64,000 nucleotides of DNA from Maylandia zebra (Eukaryota > Chordata > Actinopteri > Cichliformes > Cichlidae), in assembly GCF_041146795.1 (NCBI RefSeq), contig NC_135176.1, forward strand, positions 12,027,286 to 12,091,285, written 5' to 3'. Each line of letters begins with the position of its first letter. Within the stretch, counting starts at the first letter, position 1. This document shows, piece after piece, positions 35,901 through 50,697 of the stretch. Below the pieces are notes generated by a model. The model had not been told where the DNA came from. It searched no databases and saw nothing but the letters and a program-made list of their open reading frames with translations. A program made the translations under genes and the position numbers.

Positions 35901-38900
35901 ATGAGAATACGCACATCCCGACTGCGGAGGTTGATGTCATTGGCAACCTCACACCTGTAAACGCCAGAGTCATTCCGCTGGAGGGGACGCAGGAAAAGCA
36001 AAGTGCTGTTTATCATTTCCACCCCTTCAGGCATCTCTCTGTCCAACCTGTGACACACAAGAGACAGAAACCTTAAGACACGCAGAGGGACACACAATTG
36101 ATTGGGACATTTCATGAGGAAAGCATAATAAATTATCATTTGAAAATTATTTCAAGGATGTGAAAACCTTCATTTTACTGTTTATTTTATATCAAATGTA
36201 AAGCTCTCTTACTAAAATATCAGAGTATAATACAACCTAGCTCGATCAGCAATTGGCCCGCTGGGTCAATTTCAATCCCAGACAAACCGTAAACGTTACA
36301 CACAGACATACGGATACTCATACCTGATCCATCTGAAGTGATGAGCTGGCGGGTTAGCGTTGGCTTTGCACGTCATTTGAACATTTTCCCGGCCTACGTA
36401 CCAGTCTCCATCATACCCAACGACGGAGATATCAGGAGCAACTGAAGAGAGAGAAAAGCAATTATGTGACATGACCACAAAATGGCCAGACACAGTAAAT
36501 GGCCTTAGAGAACAGTGCTCCAAGTACAACCATTTTCCTGGTTTGTCTGAAGCATTATAGAGAGTCTGAGGTCAGTAATGGGCTAAAGACATAAGCTTGC
36601 AAATATGCACTAAGATGCTAGATAATCTATAAACATAATCTGCAGAGAGAAGCAAACATTCATGAGTGCTTGTATATTGCAACGTTTTTCACAATCCTAA
36701 AAGAACCATCAACACTACACAACTGCAACCATGAAACAGTGTCCCCCCCATTTTTATCGGTTTACCGTTTTCATTTGCACATTCATTATGAAAATAATGT
36801 AACTGAAATATTGTGTTGACATTGCACAAATATATTCATTAAGGTGCTCACAAGGTTTCTGAGAAGTCATCTGCACCACCCTGGCTCTTCTGCTGGTATG
36901 CATTTGTTTCACACAAATATACTATTACAAAGTAAAAGATTTTGTTACATGCAAAAATTGTTGCCACATTTTTTCCACTGTTGCATTCAGTGAATGAGCA
37001 GAAAATCCTTTATAGTTACCATATGTCACAAAGCAGTAAATCAGAGCAAAGAAAAAAAAAGTATCTGTCAAACAAAGACTTTGGAGGTGGTCACTTTACT
37101 CTTTTCCTAAGTTGGTAGCACATGTTACGTAGCGAAATAGCTGTACTACGCTGAGTACATTTACTGTGGCATCTATGGGATTTGACTGGAAGAGAACACT
37201 TTCTAGACAACGAATATTAAAACATAATCAGCTTTTTGGAGTTTGTGTTTGTTTGTTTTTTAAATTTAGTGAAGCTGTGACACCACAAGTGCAATGGGTA
37301 ACTGGTTTAATGATTATCGCAATCTTACAGCACAAAATCTTCTCTTACTAACTTACTAACTCTGGCAGGAACAGAATTATTAAACACATTCTTCACATAT
37401 TTATTATTCTTTCAGTTTTTAATTTGTTAGCCCACACCAATCACTCACAAGGCACTTACACTGCACATTGAGCTGGTAGGGGATCCTGAAGTCATTCTGC
37501 AGAGCTGGGTGGCGGACCACGCAAGTGAGTGTGTTGCCCTGAACATGACGTGTAGGCTGCCAGATGTAACGCACTTGTGTGTTGGTAGTACCATTGGGTT
37601 CATCAAATAGCTGCACCTCTGACTGGCCAAAAAGGTTGGACTCCCAGGACACTTCAGCAGGTGGTCTGGCTCGCTCAGCGATGCAAGTAGCGACCACAGT
37701 TTCATTGCCACCATCAATCAGTGCAGTTGAACCAGCAGACACGTAAACCTTCGGCTCCACTGTTATTAACAAGAGTGAAAACAGAATCAACAGAGACAAC
37801 AGTAAAGACTTTGAGGTTGCTTTACTGAGTTTCAAATGTTTACAGTACACTGATATTTTTCCTGCTTAATTAATTGCATTTTATTCCTTTTTGTCCAAGT
37901 TAATGTTAGCAGCTAGACCTGTGATCTGTTCTGTGAAAACAAAGAACACTCTAGGCATTGAGAACGCAGAGTAACTAATTAAATGACTCTCAAAAGACCG
38001 CAATTCTGCAATGTGTGATATATTGGAGGACGATCTATGATGATCCTGTGGATTTCTGTTTTACGTTTGTTGGCTTCTATTCACTTCACTATAATAATGG
38101 CAACAGCAAACATACATAAAGTACTATTCTGTTAAATAATATCACAAGACATGACAATTTGTTTTATAAATGCAACACAAAACTAGAAACACAAGATTTA
38201 ACCTGCACATAAAAGCTTTCTATGCAAGCATCAGGAGTAGATGCTGACTAAATTCGTTTTTTCTGTCTTTTTCTGGACCTTTTCAGTGTATTCAATGCAT
38301 GATTGCACATTTTGTAGAGTACAGCGTTTGTTCACGCACGAGGGAGGACACATTACCTACATTGAACATTTGAACACAAAAGAGCATAAATATTAAAGAT
38401 CAAAAAACAAACTTTCCTCCCAAAAAGATTTGGACAGAAACATAAAAACTGAATAATTGATCTAATTATTTTATCTCTACCAAAAACCGCCTAAAGGAAA
38501 GCCAGTGTTTTCTCAAGAAAAGTATATCAAATGAAGACACACACTTACCAAGTACACTGACTGTGGTGGATGCTTGAGTATTTCCCAGAGGAAATGTGGC
38601 TACCTTACAGGTATAGATCCCGACATCAGCAAAGCCCACGTTTTCCAGTACGATGGTGGCATCATGGGAGGAGGGTGAGCGGAAATACAAACGATGGATG
38701 AATTCTGGAGGGATGGAGGTGCCAAACTCCGGGTTGTACACAGCCACTGTGACAGAGCCTGAAGGCAGACGGCGCTCCCAGGAACTCTGAGTAAGAGTAA
38801 GGTTTGTGCCAACCTCCACCCTGCATTCTAATGTCACATTCTTCCCCAGCACGGCACTCACTCTTTTAGGCACCACCACCTGGCTGCACCACACACCTGC

Positions 38901-41900
38901 CAAAGAGACACACAAAATAACACTGATATACAAATCACCTTGTTAATTTGTAAACAAGGGTTTAAGGACACCTGCTGAAGTGTCCTGGGAGTCCAACCTT
39001 TTTGGCCAGTCAGAGGTGCAGCTATTTGATGAACCCAATGGTACTAGCTATTAATAACTATTTTTGTGTTGTTTTTGAATTCTTAACTGGCGAAACTTCA
39101 AGCAACTAAAGACGGAAAAACAAATGAGTACAGAATCCAGAGCCATTGTGCTCAAACTATGTGGGAATTCAAAAATACTATCATACCTCCATTGAGAAGA
39201 GGGTATTTCTGGTGTTACTTCTGGCTTTACTAGTTAAAAAAAAAATCAATTTAATATCTATACAGAACTATCTGACATCTGTGGGTATCAGACTAGAATC
39301 CAAACTTGATCCTACCACAGCAGACACTCGGATCTTCAACAAATAATACAGTTTACTGTGTGATTCAGTGTTCCCATTGATGAGTTTGTTTTGTCTCTAC
39401 AGTGTTCCTCCTCCTGACCTGAATTCAGGACTTCAAAGCAGGCTGCCTGTATGCGTTTTGTCCAAATATAACTAACCCATGCACTCTGTCACCTGCGCTT
39501 GTCAGAAATGTGGCATGTCTTGAAAGCAGGAGCTCAGTGTTGTGGAAGGTCAAAGAAATATGAAGACAACAGACTGCGACCGGGCAGGGAGAGAAGGAGG
39601 AAATGGAAAGGAAAAAAAAAAAGGAAACGGTGAAGGGAAGAGATATGCTAACATGATGACATCATCGATGAGAGAAGAGAAAGCTGAGCGTGAGGAAAAG
39701 CAAGAGAGAAGTCATATAAAACACAGGGGAAGGAAATGCACCATCAGGATTCCTGTACAAAAAAGAGGAATTACTGGTTTAAAAATAAAAAATAAATAAA
39801 CACAACACTGCAGGACTGCCAATGCCTTCAACTACGCTAATTGCAACAAGCTGCCAGCAGGAAGACATCATCATAAATCAAAACCTGCTGCGCTGCTTGG
39901 CAACAGACTTCAAATATTCTATTGTTGTTTTGCCAAAAAATAGCTCCGTCTCTGACCAATCTCCCTCAAAAAGGCCATGTCCGCAAATACTGGCACAGCC
40001 CAAGGAATTTTTCCTACCCCTACAATATGAGAAGCAAATATCTGTTTTCTAATGTTACCGTCACTGGAGCCCTTTGAGTTGTGTAACAACACTGTACTTA
40101 TTTATCAGTTTTTCTAGTTTTCACTAAAATTTAAGATTCATTTAATTACAAGTTAATCATTAGGACTTCCAGATGACAGACGACTCTTGTAATCAAAGTT
40201 AAGTTGCTTATAATGTGACTTTGTCATTATGACATAGAATAATCTACCTTACAAACTGCAGTATAGATTGTTGTGCCCTTAGCGTTTCTTTGTTTGCACT
40301 TTTGGCTGAAAACATAGATATGTAGCTATATTCGAGAAACAGGATGACATGTAAAGTAGGGGAACTGACAGGCAATTTAAGAACTTTAATATGCTATGAA
40401 CACTTTAAACTAGGAAGTGTGTCATCAATGAGTTTCGCTTTGGAAACAAAATGGAAAATGAATTTGCTTACACTTTTCCTTGTCATCAGAAATATCCTGA
40501 TATAATTTAGGGCCTATGTCACTGACCCTCGGTTGCAATCAGGTCCACGTGTTGGTTCTTCAGGCGCTAAAATAATGGGTTCTGAAACCTTCTGGCGAGC
40601 ACTGCTCTGTAGCAACATTTGTGTAACGGCTCGTTTGTCTCCCTGTGTTTATTTCCCTCAAAGTCCAAAATTTTCCAAACAGCGCTCCTTCTGTTTTATT
40701 TATCAATCAAAACCATTTGGAGAGACTCTGTTTGCCATCTGTTTAACATACTGCTAGTTGACTGGAGAGAATGGAACAAGTCACTTGAAAAGAATCGCAC
40801 CAAGAGTCAGTGAGAGGGCAGCATGGTGTGTGTGTGTGTCTGTGTATGTAATAGACCAAGAAAACCTGCTGGAACTGGTGCATCAATACTCAGGATAAAT
40901 ATAATGGAAAAATACTGGTGACTGCCAGCGCTACCCCTCAGTCTCCTATGTTATCAGTCTCAAAGTCCTACGTTTTTCTCAAGTTATCACATCCACAAGA
41001 TTTCACTGAGATTTAAAATTGTCCAAGATCTTTAATAGATGCACTTACTGTATCAATTTGAAAATCCTACATGACTTTGTTCTTGAGTTAATGTATTCAC
41101 AAGAATTTCAGAAATCTTGACCGTTAACCTTGAGATCGATGTCACTGAGGTTTAAACTCATCTGAGATTTTTATTAGAAAGACCTATGGCATCAATTTGA
41201 AAATTCTACGTCGCCACGTTCGAGTTATTGCATTCACAAACTTGGGTGACGACAATACCCCATCAGCCTTTTATGGCTGACGGATACAAAATGACATTAT
41301 CTCATCGAAGCTCAAACATTTGTGAATTATTTATCTACTCGTATTAAGAAACTAACAACATTTTCATATTGCTTTCAAATATTACTATGATTTAATCATT
41401 ACCATTAAGCTCATTACATGGAGGTTTGCTGCCATCTGAAGCCAGTTTTCTGTCAAACAATGCTACACTACTCTGGAGAGAGTAAAATGATTTATTAAAA
41501 GCGTGACTGTAAGCTATGTCTATTCCTTTCTACAAGCATACTGAGCTTATTCACAAATGGAAGGCACCACATGTTTATGCAAATAAGAAAAAATTACAAA
41601 TACAAGATGGATAAGGATGACTGCAAACCAACCATCAGCAGTCGAGCTACTCTAAAACAGGCGTATGCCCTATTTCGCCTAACACACAGTTAACAACTTC
41701 CTCAAGGGAGGAAAAGCTGTTCAGAACATAAAAGAATACCCCACAGCAAATGTTTGCTATTCGTTCAGATGCTCAAATTAATTAGAAAGTTCCCCCAAAC
41801 AGAGCATCTTCGAAACAAGGGAAAGCCATTTAATTTGACACGAGATGCATGTCACCACAACAAGGTTTAGAAATAAATATCAATATTGATTAATACATTG

Positions 41901-44900
41901 TGTGAAATGCCAGACTGTAACTACAGTACAGCACACTGTAAACAAACCTTTTCCTGGAGTTAAAAGAAAGCTCGTTGTACAAGCTTTTGAATGATTTGAC
42001 TAAATTACATGAGTGAAGGCATAGTGAAGGAAGAAAGCAGCACTTTTCCTGCACTGAATGTGTAATGGAGAGGTATAGCGACTGCATTAAATTTTTTATT
42101 CGTGACATGACGACAACCTTACATAAGCGTGCCCTCGTTTTCTCCAACTCGGAGTAAAAAAAGAAAAAAAAAGTGAAGAGAAAGTCTATCAAATCTTATG
42201 TGAAGTCTATCTTCACATAATAGCGATTCCTTCCCTCTCCTTTTGATGCTCTCAGACAGCCAAAAGAAAGTGTTTTTTTTTGATCTTGCAATCCTTAAAT
42301 CCTCAGAAAGAGCAGAATCTTCAGACACTTTCAGTTTGCTTTGCAAATTCAACACAGTCTCTCATTGACACAGAGCAGAAAACAGATTATAGATATCCTG
42401 GCATCAAGGACACACTGCTCCCGTGGGACATTCTGCTACTCATTCTCACTTTATTGGGCATTACATGTGTGGCAGCAATATCTTGGTACAGGACACCATG
42501 TCTTGTTAAAAGTGGAAATCACAATATAATAGGTGATGGTTATAGAACTGAAGATGGAAATCCAGTTTTGTAGAGAGGGACATGAGTGCATTAAACACCT
42601 GTTTAATAAGCTGATCTTAACCCATAGTCACATCAACTTCTTACTTCAAATGACTCCGTCTTAAAATGGCTGTCCATCAGTGGTGAATCAGCAGGAGCTA
42701 TTCAAGTTCAACACTGAGCTAATCTTTGTGTGCATGTTGCAGCGTTTTTCTTTTAACTCCAGGAGAACGTTTGGAGAATGTCTTGTAAAGTTACATTTTT
42801 ATGTTGCCTGTACAAATCCAACACCACAATTGAAAATAAAACAATGAATGAATATTGAATGTTTCATATTAAACTGAAACCTTGAATATTAAACTTGAAA
42901 ATGCTGCCATAAACACCATATTCAAACACATACACATAATAATGGCAGTTGCCTAATAATTATGAGAAGCACTTTGCTCACCCTAAAAAAAATAAATAAA
43001 AGATAAATAAACAAAGCACAGATAAACCTATTGTGTGTGCCATTTGAAGTCAAAATTTCTGAATTTCCAGTTAGAATTTTATTTTTGATATACATTTTTT
43101 GTGCTTTGAGCCTTTATTGTGATAGGCCAGTGAAGAGAAGGCAGGAAAGAAACACCCAGCAGAAGATGGGCAGTACATAATCTCAAGGTTGACTTTGAAC
43201 CCGGGTTTCTGCATTTGCCTTATGGCATCAACCCACTGGGTATGGCTAGTGATGCATGAATGGCTCTATGTTGCCGTTTTCCCTTGCTTTTTACTACAGG
43301 AACATGTTCAACTCTGGAGTGGTGTCACTCCCATCTCTGATATCCAAGTCAAATGGGACACATCATTAGTCATGGTGAAAACTGTGCAGAGCATTGCTGC
43401 AACTGATGGCTACAGCCGCAGTTCCCACACAATAAAAGTAACTGTTTCAGAATCACAACATGTTGATGACAGCACATTGTTACAAGTTTAAAATGTATGT
43501 GACCACTCTGTGATATGCCCACATGCCTCTCTCTGAGGTGCTAAGCTAAGTTTGAGGCCTCCTGTTTGTTCTGGAAGCTTTGCAGAATAGTTGGCATGAT
43601 GATTTTGGCTGTTGAACCCGATTATCTGAAGCTCAAGCACAAATTATCTTGATTGTGGGGTCCTACCTCGGAATGTGCCTTCAGAGGTGTGACTAGCCCA
43701 CAGTAAAGGCAAAGTCTGTTTTACTGAAATCAGTATATGCCCAATCCATATTCCAGTCACAAAAACATTATTTTTCTACAAAACTACAAGAGAAAGCCTG
43801 ATTTCCATACATGACTCTTGGTGTATTTTTTCAAACACATAGCACCAGACCTGTTGCTGAACTTGTACTTAACACTTCTGCTCCACATGTTGTTATGACA
43901 TCTATGATAGGTCTGGTTACTTTTTATTTTTATTCATCATATTTTATGTTTATTTCCCTTTAAGGCCTAAACATTATTAGCCATAAATGTATATGCATCT
44001 ATTTTGCATTCAACAAAGACAAGGTCAACCTTCTCATTGAAATGTACCGCAGTCTTAGAGTGAGTCAGTAAACTCATGTCAGGTCTTTAGAGAGTTATGG
44101 AGCTTCACTGTGTTTTGGTGTAGTGTAGGAGACCAGAGCTTTCTTTGGTCTGCTTGCAAAACTACAAGAGAGTCCCTCTGCTATCAAAACAGGGATATGG
44201 TGCTGGTGTGTCCACACAGGTAGCCTACAGTGGCATGTGTACCTGCTTTTTTGTTCCCCCCTCTAAGCAGTGTATAGATCTACTTTGTTGATGCGTTTAG
44301 TCAGTCTCATGGCCCTTTAGATATGGAAAGATTGCTGAGTGAAGTAAAGTGCTTGCTCTGATTCACTCTAGCTCGGGATACCTGGCTGCAGCTCATCATT
44401 ATTCTTGGGCATGACAAAGATTTAATTATAGATGTTCAACTGGGAAAAAAAAAGTATATTTTGTTCAGATAGTTTTAGCATCATTCTTGATTAAAGCAGT
44501 TTAGAGGCAGGGTTAGAGCTACACTGTCATATTCGTGCTTTTGAGTCAACACTTAGCACAAAGTTGGCGTGCTTCAGGGTGGAGTCAGGAAACTCCCCAC
44601 TCCCTGATTAAACCATAATGAGCTCAGGCTCCTCTGCAGGCACATGGTGGCTGACCCTCATCCCGACCTGATGATGAGGGGGGCGGGGGGAGTGCTGCGC
44701 TAGCATTGTCCTCTCTGGTGACACGACTTGAAGTTCCTCAACATTTCTGCACGAGCAGCTGGCGTGACATACTTCACTGCATCATGTTACTTTAACAGAA
44801 ACTGTTTCGGGAGCTAATATGGCTGCCACTGAGTCTGCAGTGACCTAAGTGTAGGCTGTGTAGCGGACGGTATATCTGACTGACTATCACCGCTCGCGCT

Positions 44901-45285
44901 CCTCGGCGGTTTCTCCGGACTGTTTCTATGGCAGCCCGGGTTCGCACCAGCATCCGCTGTGGTGGCGCTGGCTAGCTACTACTCCCGAGGCGTCGGAGTG
45001 AACTTGTAACCAAGTTTGGGGCTTTAAATGCCACCGGCTAAACTTGCTAGACTTGCGGCTTCAAATAAGCACGCGGCGGCAGCTAGTTTTGCCGACTGAA
45101 ATTTATCCGTGATGCGCGAGACACTCACGCAGGCTCCTCACAAAACTTCTCTGTAACGTTGGTAGGACCCCCCAAAAATCACCACACACACAAAATCAGC
45201 ACTCACCTGTAATACTGAACAAAAGGAGGAATAATGCAACCTTCCTCTGCTGTCTGAAGTAACTCCTTTGAGAAGACGGTAACAT
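32945..45285 (-). CDS. nectin3: Nectin-3, alpha-type isoform
   Basis: Six coding exons: 45285-45207, 38896-38549, 37759-37460, 36441-36324, 36047-35896 and 33612-32945. Sites are GT-AG and phases agree, giving 554 residues (human nectin-3 is about 549). Nectins are adherens-junction immunoglobulin proteins that pair across cells and bind afadin. Exon 1 gives a signal peptide ([14 protein letters not shown]). Then come an IgV domain (Cys in VTLECRV and GIYTCKV), a C-type Ig ([15 protein letters not shown]) and a second C-type Ig over two exons ([15 protein letters not shown]). The last exon holds the transmembrane helix ([20 protein letters not shown]) and a His/Arg-rich tail. The juxtamembrane [18 protein letters not shown] and the end [15 protein letters not shown] match nectin-3 rather than nectin-1, -2 or -4. 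EWYV is the afadin PDZ ligand. Intron 1 is 6.3 kb. Whether this is copy a or b is not determined. Confidence 0.92.
43085..43210. repeat. Fish dispersed repeat fragment
   Basis: Sequence such as GATAGGCCAGTGAAGAGAAGGCAGGAAAG ending in GAACCCGGGTTTCTG resembles a very common teleost interspersed repeat. A related piece lies at 52340-52450 (AAGACATGCAGCAAATTACC). It is within nectin-3 intron 1. Confidence 0.45.
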
Positions 45286-48200
45286 TTTCAAAAGCCGTGG
45301 AGCCTTCTACCACAGGACCAAAGCGTAGGATGCATGCCAATCTAACAGTATGTGCGGAACAGTGGAACCTCCTCAGCAACAACTCCGAACTGCATGCGGA
45401 CTGTACCATCTATGATCGTGGAGCGGGGAGACTGGGGGCTCACCTGACAATTGATGTAAATGGTAATTTGTCGAGGTTCGACAGCAACCTCCCCCTAAAG
45501 GAATACTCCATTAGTATACACATTACGTCATCTCTGTTGATAACCCGACATATTATATTGATTCATCAAATCACTTCCCCCCCTTATGTGTCTTCTCACA
45601 GAATAAATAAATAAATAAATAAATCCACATCCTTTACGGCTGCCAAAAATATGAATTCGGTCTACTTTCTTTGTTTCTCAATAGGCACCAGGATTTACAA
45701 TTAAATGATATCATATTTTAGTTAAAAAATAAATTGGTGGAAGGCTTGGCCTTTTAGTAATTAAACTTATTTTACATGCAACGTCTTCTACTCTAATTCT
45801 TTAACATCGAAATGTAGAAAAAGCATTTTTTATTTGACATATGTGGTCTAACCATTGACTCCAGACATTCACCACCATTTTGAATTTGAGCAACACATTC
45901 AACCAATCCTATCAAAATTGGATTACATTTCATACCATTCAACCCTTTAAAAATTCTTATTAGTATTATTTGATATGATTGACAATACTTTCACAAGGCA
46001 GCTTCCTCCTCCCATCTGTTTTTTCTCTGAAAAAATTCGGTTGAAAATGTGATTAAAACATCATAATTCATGTATTAGACCTCCCCCTAAATATATTTGT
46101 CGTAATAATGATGATGGAGTACTTTTTAAAAAGGGCATCATATCACAGTGCTGACATCCTGTTCATCAGGGAGTTCACAAAATGTCAGACAAATATGTGG
46201 AAACTTAAATCTCAGCATAGGATTGGAAATCAGCATTCATGGAGTTCAGACTGGCATGGTGAATATACACCTCTGATTTACAAACTGTTACTGGCTCCTT
46301 TAAACATATGTAACTCCTCCCAGGTCAAATCATATGATAAAAACATGCCAGACATACAATTCACTGTAATGCTGTTTCACTGTGTTTGGAAGTGTAGAGA
46401 GACATTAAAATATTTTAGAAAACAGTAGGTGATGTGAGAAGAGTATTTCAGATCCAGCTAATTTGTTTTTACTTGGTTTGTTTCCAAAAGGAAATAATCA
46501 TAATAGAAATGAACAAAAACAAATCATTGTCAGTTTACTGAGTGCTAAAAAGATAAGAGCTTTGCTTTGTTAGAACCAAAACAACAGAATAAAATTAACC
46601 AAACAAAAATATTTAAAAAGGTTTGGGAACATTCTCGACTTTGTAAATAACTTGGACTTTATCTCAACCATGCAGTATTTGAACCGGTGTTCTTTTTTTT
46701 TTCCATGTTTTATTTTTCCATGTTTTATTTTAGAGGAGTTTGCTTTTTCATGTCTGTCATTGCTTGTGCTTACAGTCAATTTAGAATCACCAGTTAACCT
46801 AACCCCATGCATGTCTTTGAACTGTGGGAGGAACCCTGAGTGCTCAGAGAGAACCCACAGATGCACAGGGGAAACACACGAACTCCTTAGAGAAAGGTCC
46901 CAGGCTGAATTTGACCTTCTTGTGGTGCTAACCGCTGCACTAGCATGCTGCCCAGCTTTTTTTTGTTGTTGTTGTTGTTAAAGAAAATTAAAGATATTAT
47001 CCAAAAAACATCAACCCCGATAACTCTGAGCAGTCCTCTGTTTTCCTTTTGAACTGTTATGTAAAAGGTGCTGGTGGCAAAGGCATTCATGCTTGTAATT
47101 CACTGGTTATTGGGCGGCACAGGTGTAATTAATAGCATTAATAATGCCCCAGTTACATTTAGCGTGGGTTTTCCATGGCACATTGCATGAGCAAGTCATT
47201 ATGGCCCTTCTGGGACACTTACATCTAACTGAATCATTGATAATGTTATTACTTCCACCTCTATTTTTTCTGCAATGACAAATCAAAAGGTCTGCAGTAA
47301 AAACAAAGGTCAAGGCTGTTTAACCTGCTCGTGGCCCCCACGTAAAGAAATGAAATTCATGAAACTGGCATGATTTGGCATGCCACCGGGCAATGTATCT
47401 GTGGCGTTCAGGAGTTTGTAGTGAAGCCCTTCCAAATCTGCCTTACTATCACTGCATTGCTAAAATGAAAGAAACAACTCATCTCCCAATGCGTGTTCTG
47501 TTTTTATCAGCAGATGAGAAGAAGATGGCTATTAAGCACTTGTTAACATTTTCTCTTCCCAAGGCTATCCCTGGGTGTGTCACTTCCATGATTCTGTGGC
47601 TCAGGGTGCTCCTCATGGTTCAGTCAGTCAACAAGTTAATCTTTGAAGAGTTAATGTGGGTGGGAATTGTGGGGGCAGCACCCCCACCCCTTCTTGCTGA
47701 CAGAAAGCTAACCAGGTCAGTGCTTTAATTCGAGTCACAGGGGATACAATTACTCCCCCACCATGACATTCATCTGCAGCTCTATAGTGCGAACGGCTGC
47801 GCACGTCCGTGTGCACGCGAGCATTATAGCACGTCTCTTTGGCTCTCTACTGAAGTGAGTAAAAATGCATTGAATATTCCCATTGTTTCTAAATTCATTC
47901 AGAAAATATTGCCTTGAGTGCAGTGCATCAACTTGAAAGCTATATGTTGTCATGTGTTCTGAGAAACTGAGATGAGGGAGAGTGAAGAGTGTGCTAAAAG
48001 ACTCTGTAATTCGATTTTGACTCTTCTTCTATAGCATCACTTGTACATTAGAAAGTCCCCCCTGACTTTTCCACAACCCTTCACAAGAAGCGGTAAACCT
48101 TTCCATCCATTATAATATTCGACAATGGTATACCTTTTTTATTTTTCTTTGTAAATTATATGCTCTGTGTGTTTCATTCATTTCATTTTCTTTCATCAGC

Positions 48201-50441
48201 GGTTTATTAAGACAACTGAATTTCCATTTTATCCTAATTGCTTACAAATGCTTCTACAATTTGTCAAATCAGGATACACAAATAAATATGTGGCAAGCAC
48301 AGGGATTTAGGAGAAGGAATTCCGCTTTGCACTGTAATATGCAAACAAAAAATCAGTCCCCCATATGTGTGAGCAACAGCAAAGCAATGGTTTTTCTCCC
48401 ACGTCTTATCTTTAATTAACAAACACAAAGATAAGCTTTCTGTCTGTCTGTGCCATCTCTTCTTTATCTTTAGCTCTCCTCTGGATGCGCTTCCTGTGAA
48501 CAGCAGAAAGGGAGATCCATAACTTGTATCATCAAAAGTAATATTGGAACTCCAAAGAAAGCTGCCATTAATAATAAAAATAAAAAAGCCCACAGAATCC
48601 ACTTTCTTGGGTTAGCCTGTGAATGGTTTCATGCTCATGATAAGAACCTTTCCCTCCCGCTCTCTCTCTAAACTGAAGCCGCTCTCTGTCACCAGGTACT
48701 TTCTCGCTCTGGAATGTTTTTCAGCCGTTCAAGTGCTCTTTCATGAAGGCCAGAGAGGTATTGAGAGGGCTTCAAGTTTGCAGCGGAGTAAAGATCGGTT
48801 AAATTAGTCCACCTCCTGCTCAGATGCTTCTTTTATTCTGTGGGTCAGTACTTACCTCCCTGTTTACCCACATAAATTGTTCCCTCTCCCTGCGCTCTGT
48901 CTAAGCTCTTTCTCCTACACAAGTGTCTGTGTGCATTGTGAGAAAGAGGGAAAAGGAATTTTATCAGTCAGATCAGATATTCTAAATGCCGTACTGATGG
49001 AATAAGTTAGACTAAATCATAGAAGAGTTCATGATCCGGCTGCTTACATACCACACAGACTGAAATGAAAGGGCTGCAGCTGGAGCCACAGCTTCTGCAA
49101 CCACTTACAAAGCAAAGGTGACATCTGCTGGCTAAAACAATGAACTTTTTACATGCAGATTTAGACTTACTTTTACTGCAGTTTTTTCTATTGTAGATTT
49201 AATGAAATTGAACCTGATCATCATGAAATATGTTACAGATAATTATATTATTAAATAGTTACTTTATAGTGACTCTATAATGTTTTATTCAAGGTTAAAT
49301 AACATGCGTTTCATCTTTCCGGTTTAACTAACACACCCCCAGCAAAAGGTAAAGACTTGATAAAAAAGCCACTAACAATTGTAGACTTGAAATATTATTA
49401 TTATCATCTTTAAATCTTAAAATCAGTTTGTCTGTTTGTGTGAAAAAAAATCAAAAGGCAGAGAGATCTATTATGAGGTTACATCATTTAAAAAAAAAAA
49501 AATCAAATTGAAAAAAAAGTCTATGTATCTCTTTTAGTATTTAATATTTTCTTATATAAGTAAAGCGATTCCACAGACAAACACTTTCCTTCTTTTTACA
49601 CCAGCAGTTATTCTTGCCCGACCTTGAATGCAAAGTATTTCCACAAAGGATAAGATGACGTACGCAGATGAGTTTGAAATGCTTTTGTTTTTCATAATTA
49701 AGGGAAAGAAAGACTTGAATAAAAGTATGAACATCTCTTTTTCTTTTTTAAAAAAAAATGACAAATGGATGGTCTGATGTTTGTTTTTCCCTTTATGACA
49801 CATGTTAATGCATAATCACACATGAGCAACACAGTCAAAAAGTAAATGATATTATTATTTCTTGTATAGATTTTATATTTCATGACATGTAATATAGAGA
49901 TAGTTAATTGCACTGTTTGAATCAACATGTTTGTACCATAACTTTGCTTTAGTTTTACTCACCCCCAACCCATAAGTATAAATTAACTTACAAATAAGTC
50001 TCTTTTTTTGCACATTTGTCATTATTACTATTAAATAATAAAAGTCATCCCTAAAATTGATAATCAAATTACCTGATAAGCAACATATAACGATAAAAAA
50101 GAGACTGAAAGGCTGCTGCACTTCATGTCTTTGAAATGACTAAGCAAAGCCGACCCTGCAGAACTTTAATAGTGCAATAAAAAGAACTGATCTTAGAAAG
50201 GATATGAGTACAGATATGTCCTCAAATTCTGTTATGGATAAATACTCAAAACTAAGTGGCACTTCAAATGTGCATAAAAATATTCAGTATCTCCAATTCT
50301 GTAACATAAATACGCAAAAATAACTCTCACTGGATAACATTTCTAAAACCTTGTGATTCTTGTGAAATCAGCCACATTTAGAGTGTGTCCATGCAGCAAC
50401 TACACCAGAATCAGATGTAATTTTAACATATTTTTTTGTTC
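45286..50441. other. nectin-3 promoter side and intergenic region
   Basis: The 5' UTR and promoter of nectin-3 should lie just above 45285; no TATA box was evident. The first-intron flank (44600-45200) is relatively CpG-rich. Beyond 45600 the sequence is AT-rich, with a repeat fragment at 46768-46935 and no coding exon I can support. The longer open frames, for example 47375-47728 (+), show no recognisable domain. Confidence 0.4.
46768..46935 (+). repeat. Fish dispersed repeat fragment
   Basis: The module TTAGAATCACCAGTTAACCTAAC followed by TTTGAACTGTGGGAGGAACCCTGAG and CGAACTCC is a familiar teleost repeat. A short relative is at 8375-8400 (GTAGAATCACCAGTTAATCTAAC). Confidence 0.55.
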
Positions 50442-50447
50442 TTTATT
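50442..50447 (-). terminator. Candidate poly(A) signal of the odorant receptor gene
   Basis: AATAAA on the minus strand (TATAATAAAGAAC), about 250 bases past the receptor's stop codon. Confidence 0.4.
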
Positions 50448-50697
50448 ATAACAGGAGATTAGACAATAAAGCTAGTAGAAGACAGATATTGTAATGAATA
50501 AATACAATCTACCCTGCAGAGCTTAAGTTCATATACAAGGATAAATATTCAAAACTATGTTGAACTTTCAATATCTGTAATTCTGTAACATAAACAAAAA
50601 AAACCATCTTTGTCTCTGGCTAGATCAAATTTTTATAAAAACATATCATAGGCTGTAACCCCTAAACCACACAGTTAGAACACAGTTAGCGCTGAAA

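Noticed and set aside
47375-47728. 117-residue open frame on the plus strand
   Set aside because: No domain, no splice context and no recognisable similarity; its length is within chance for this sequence.
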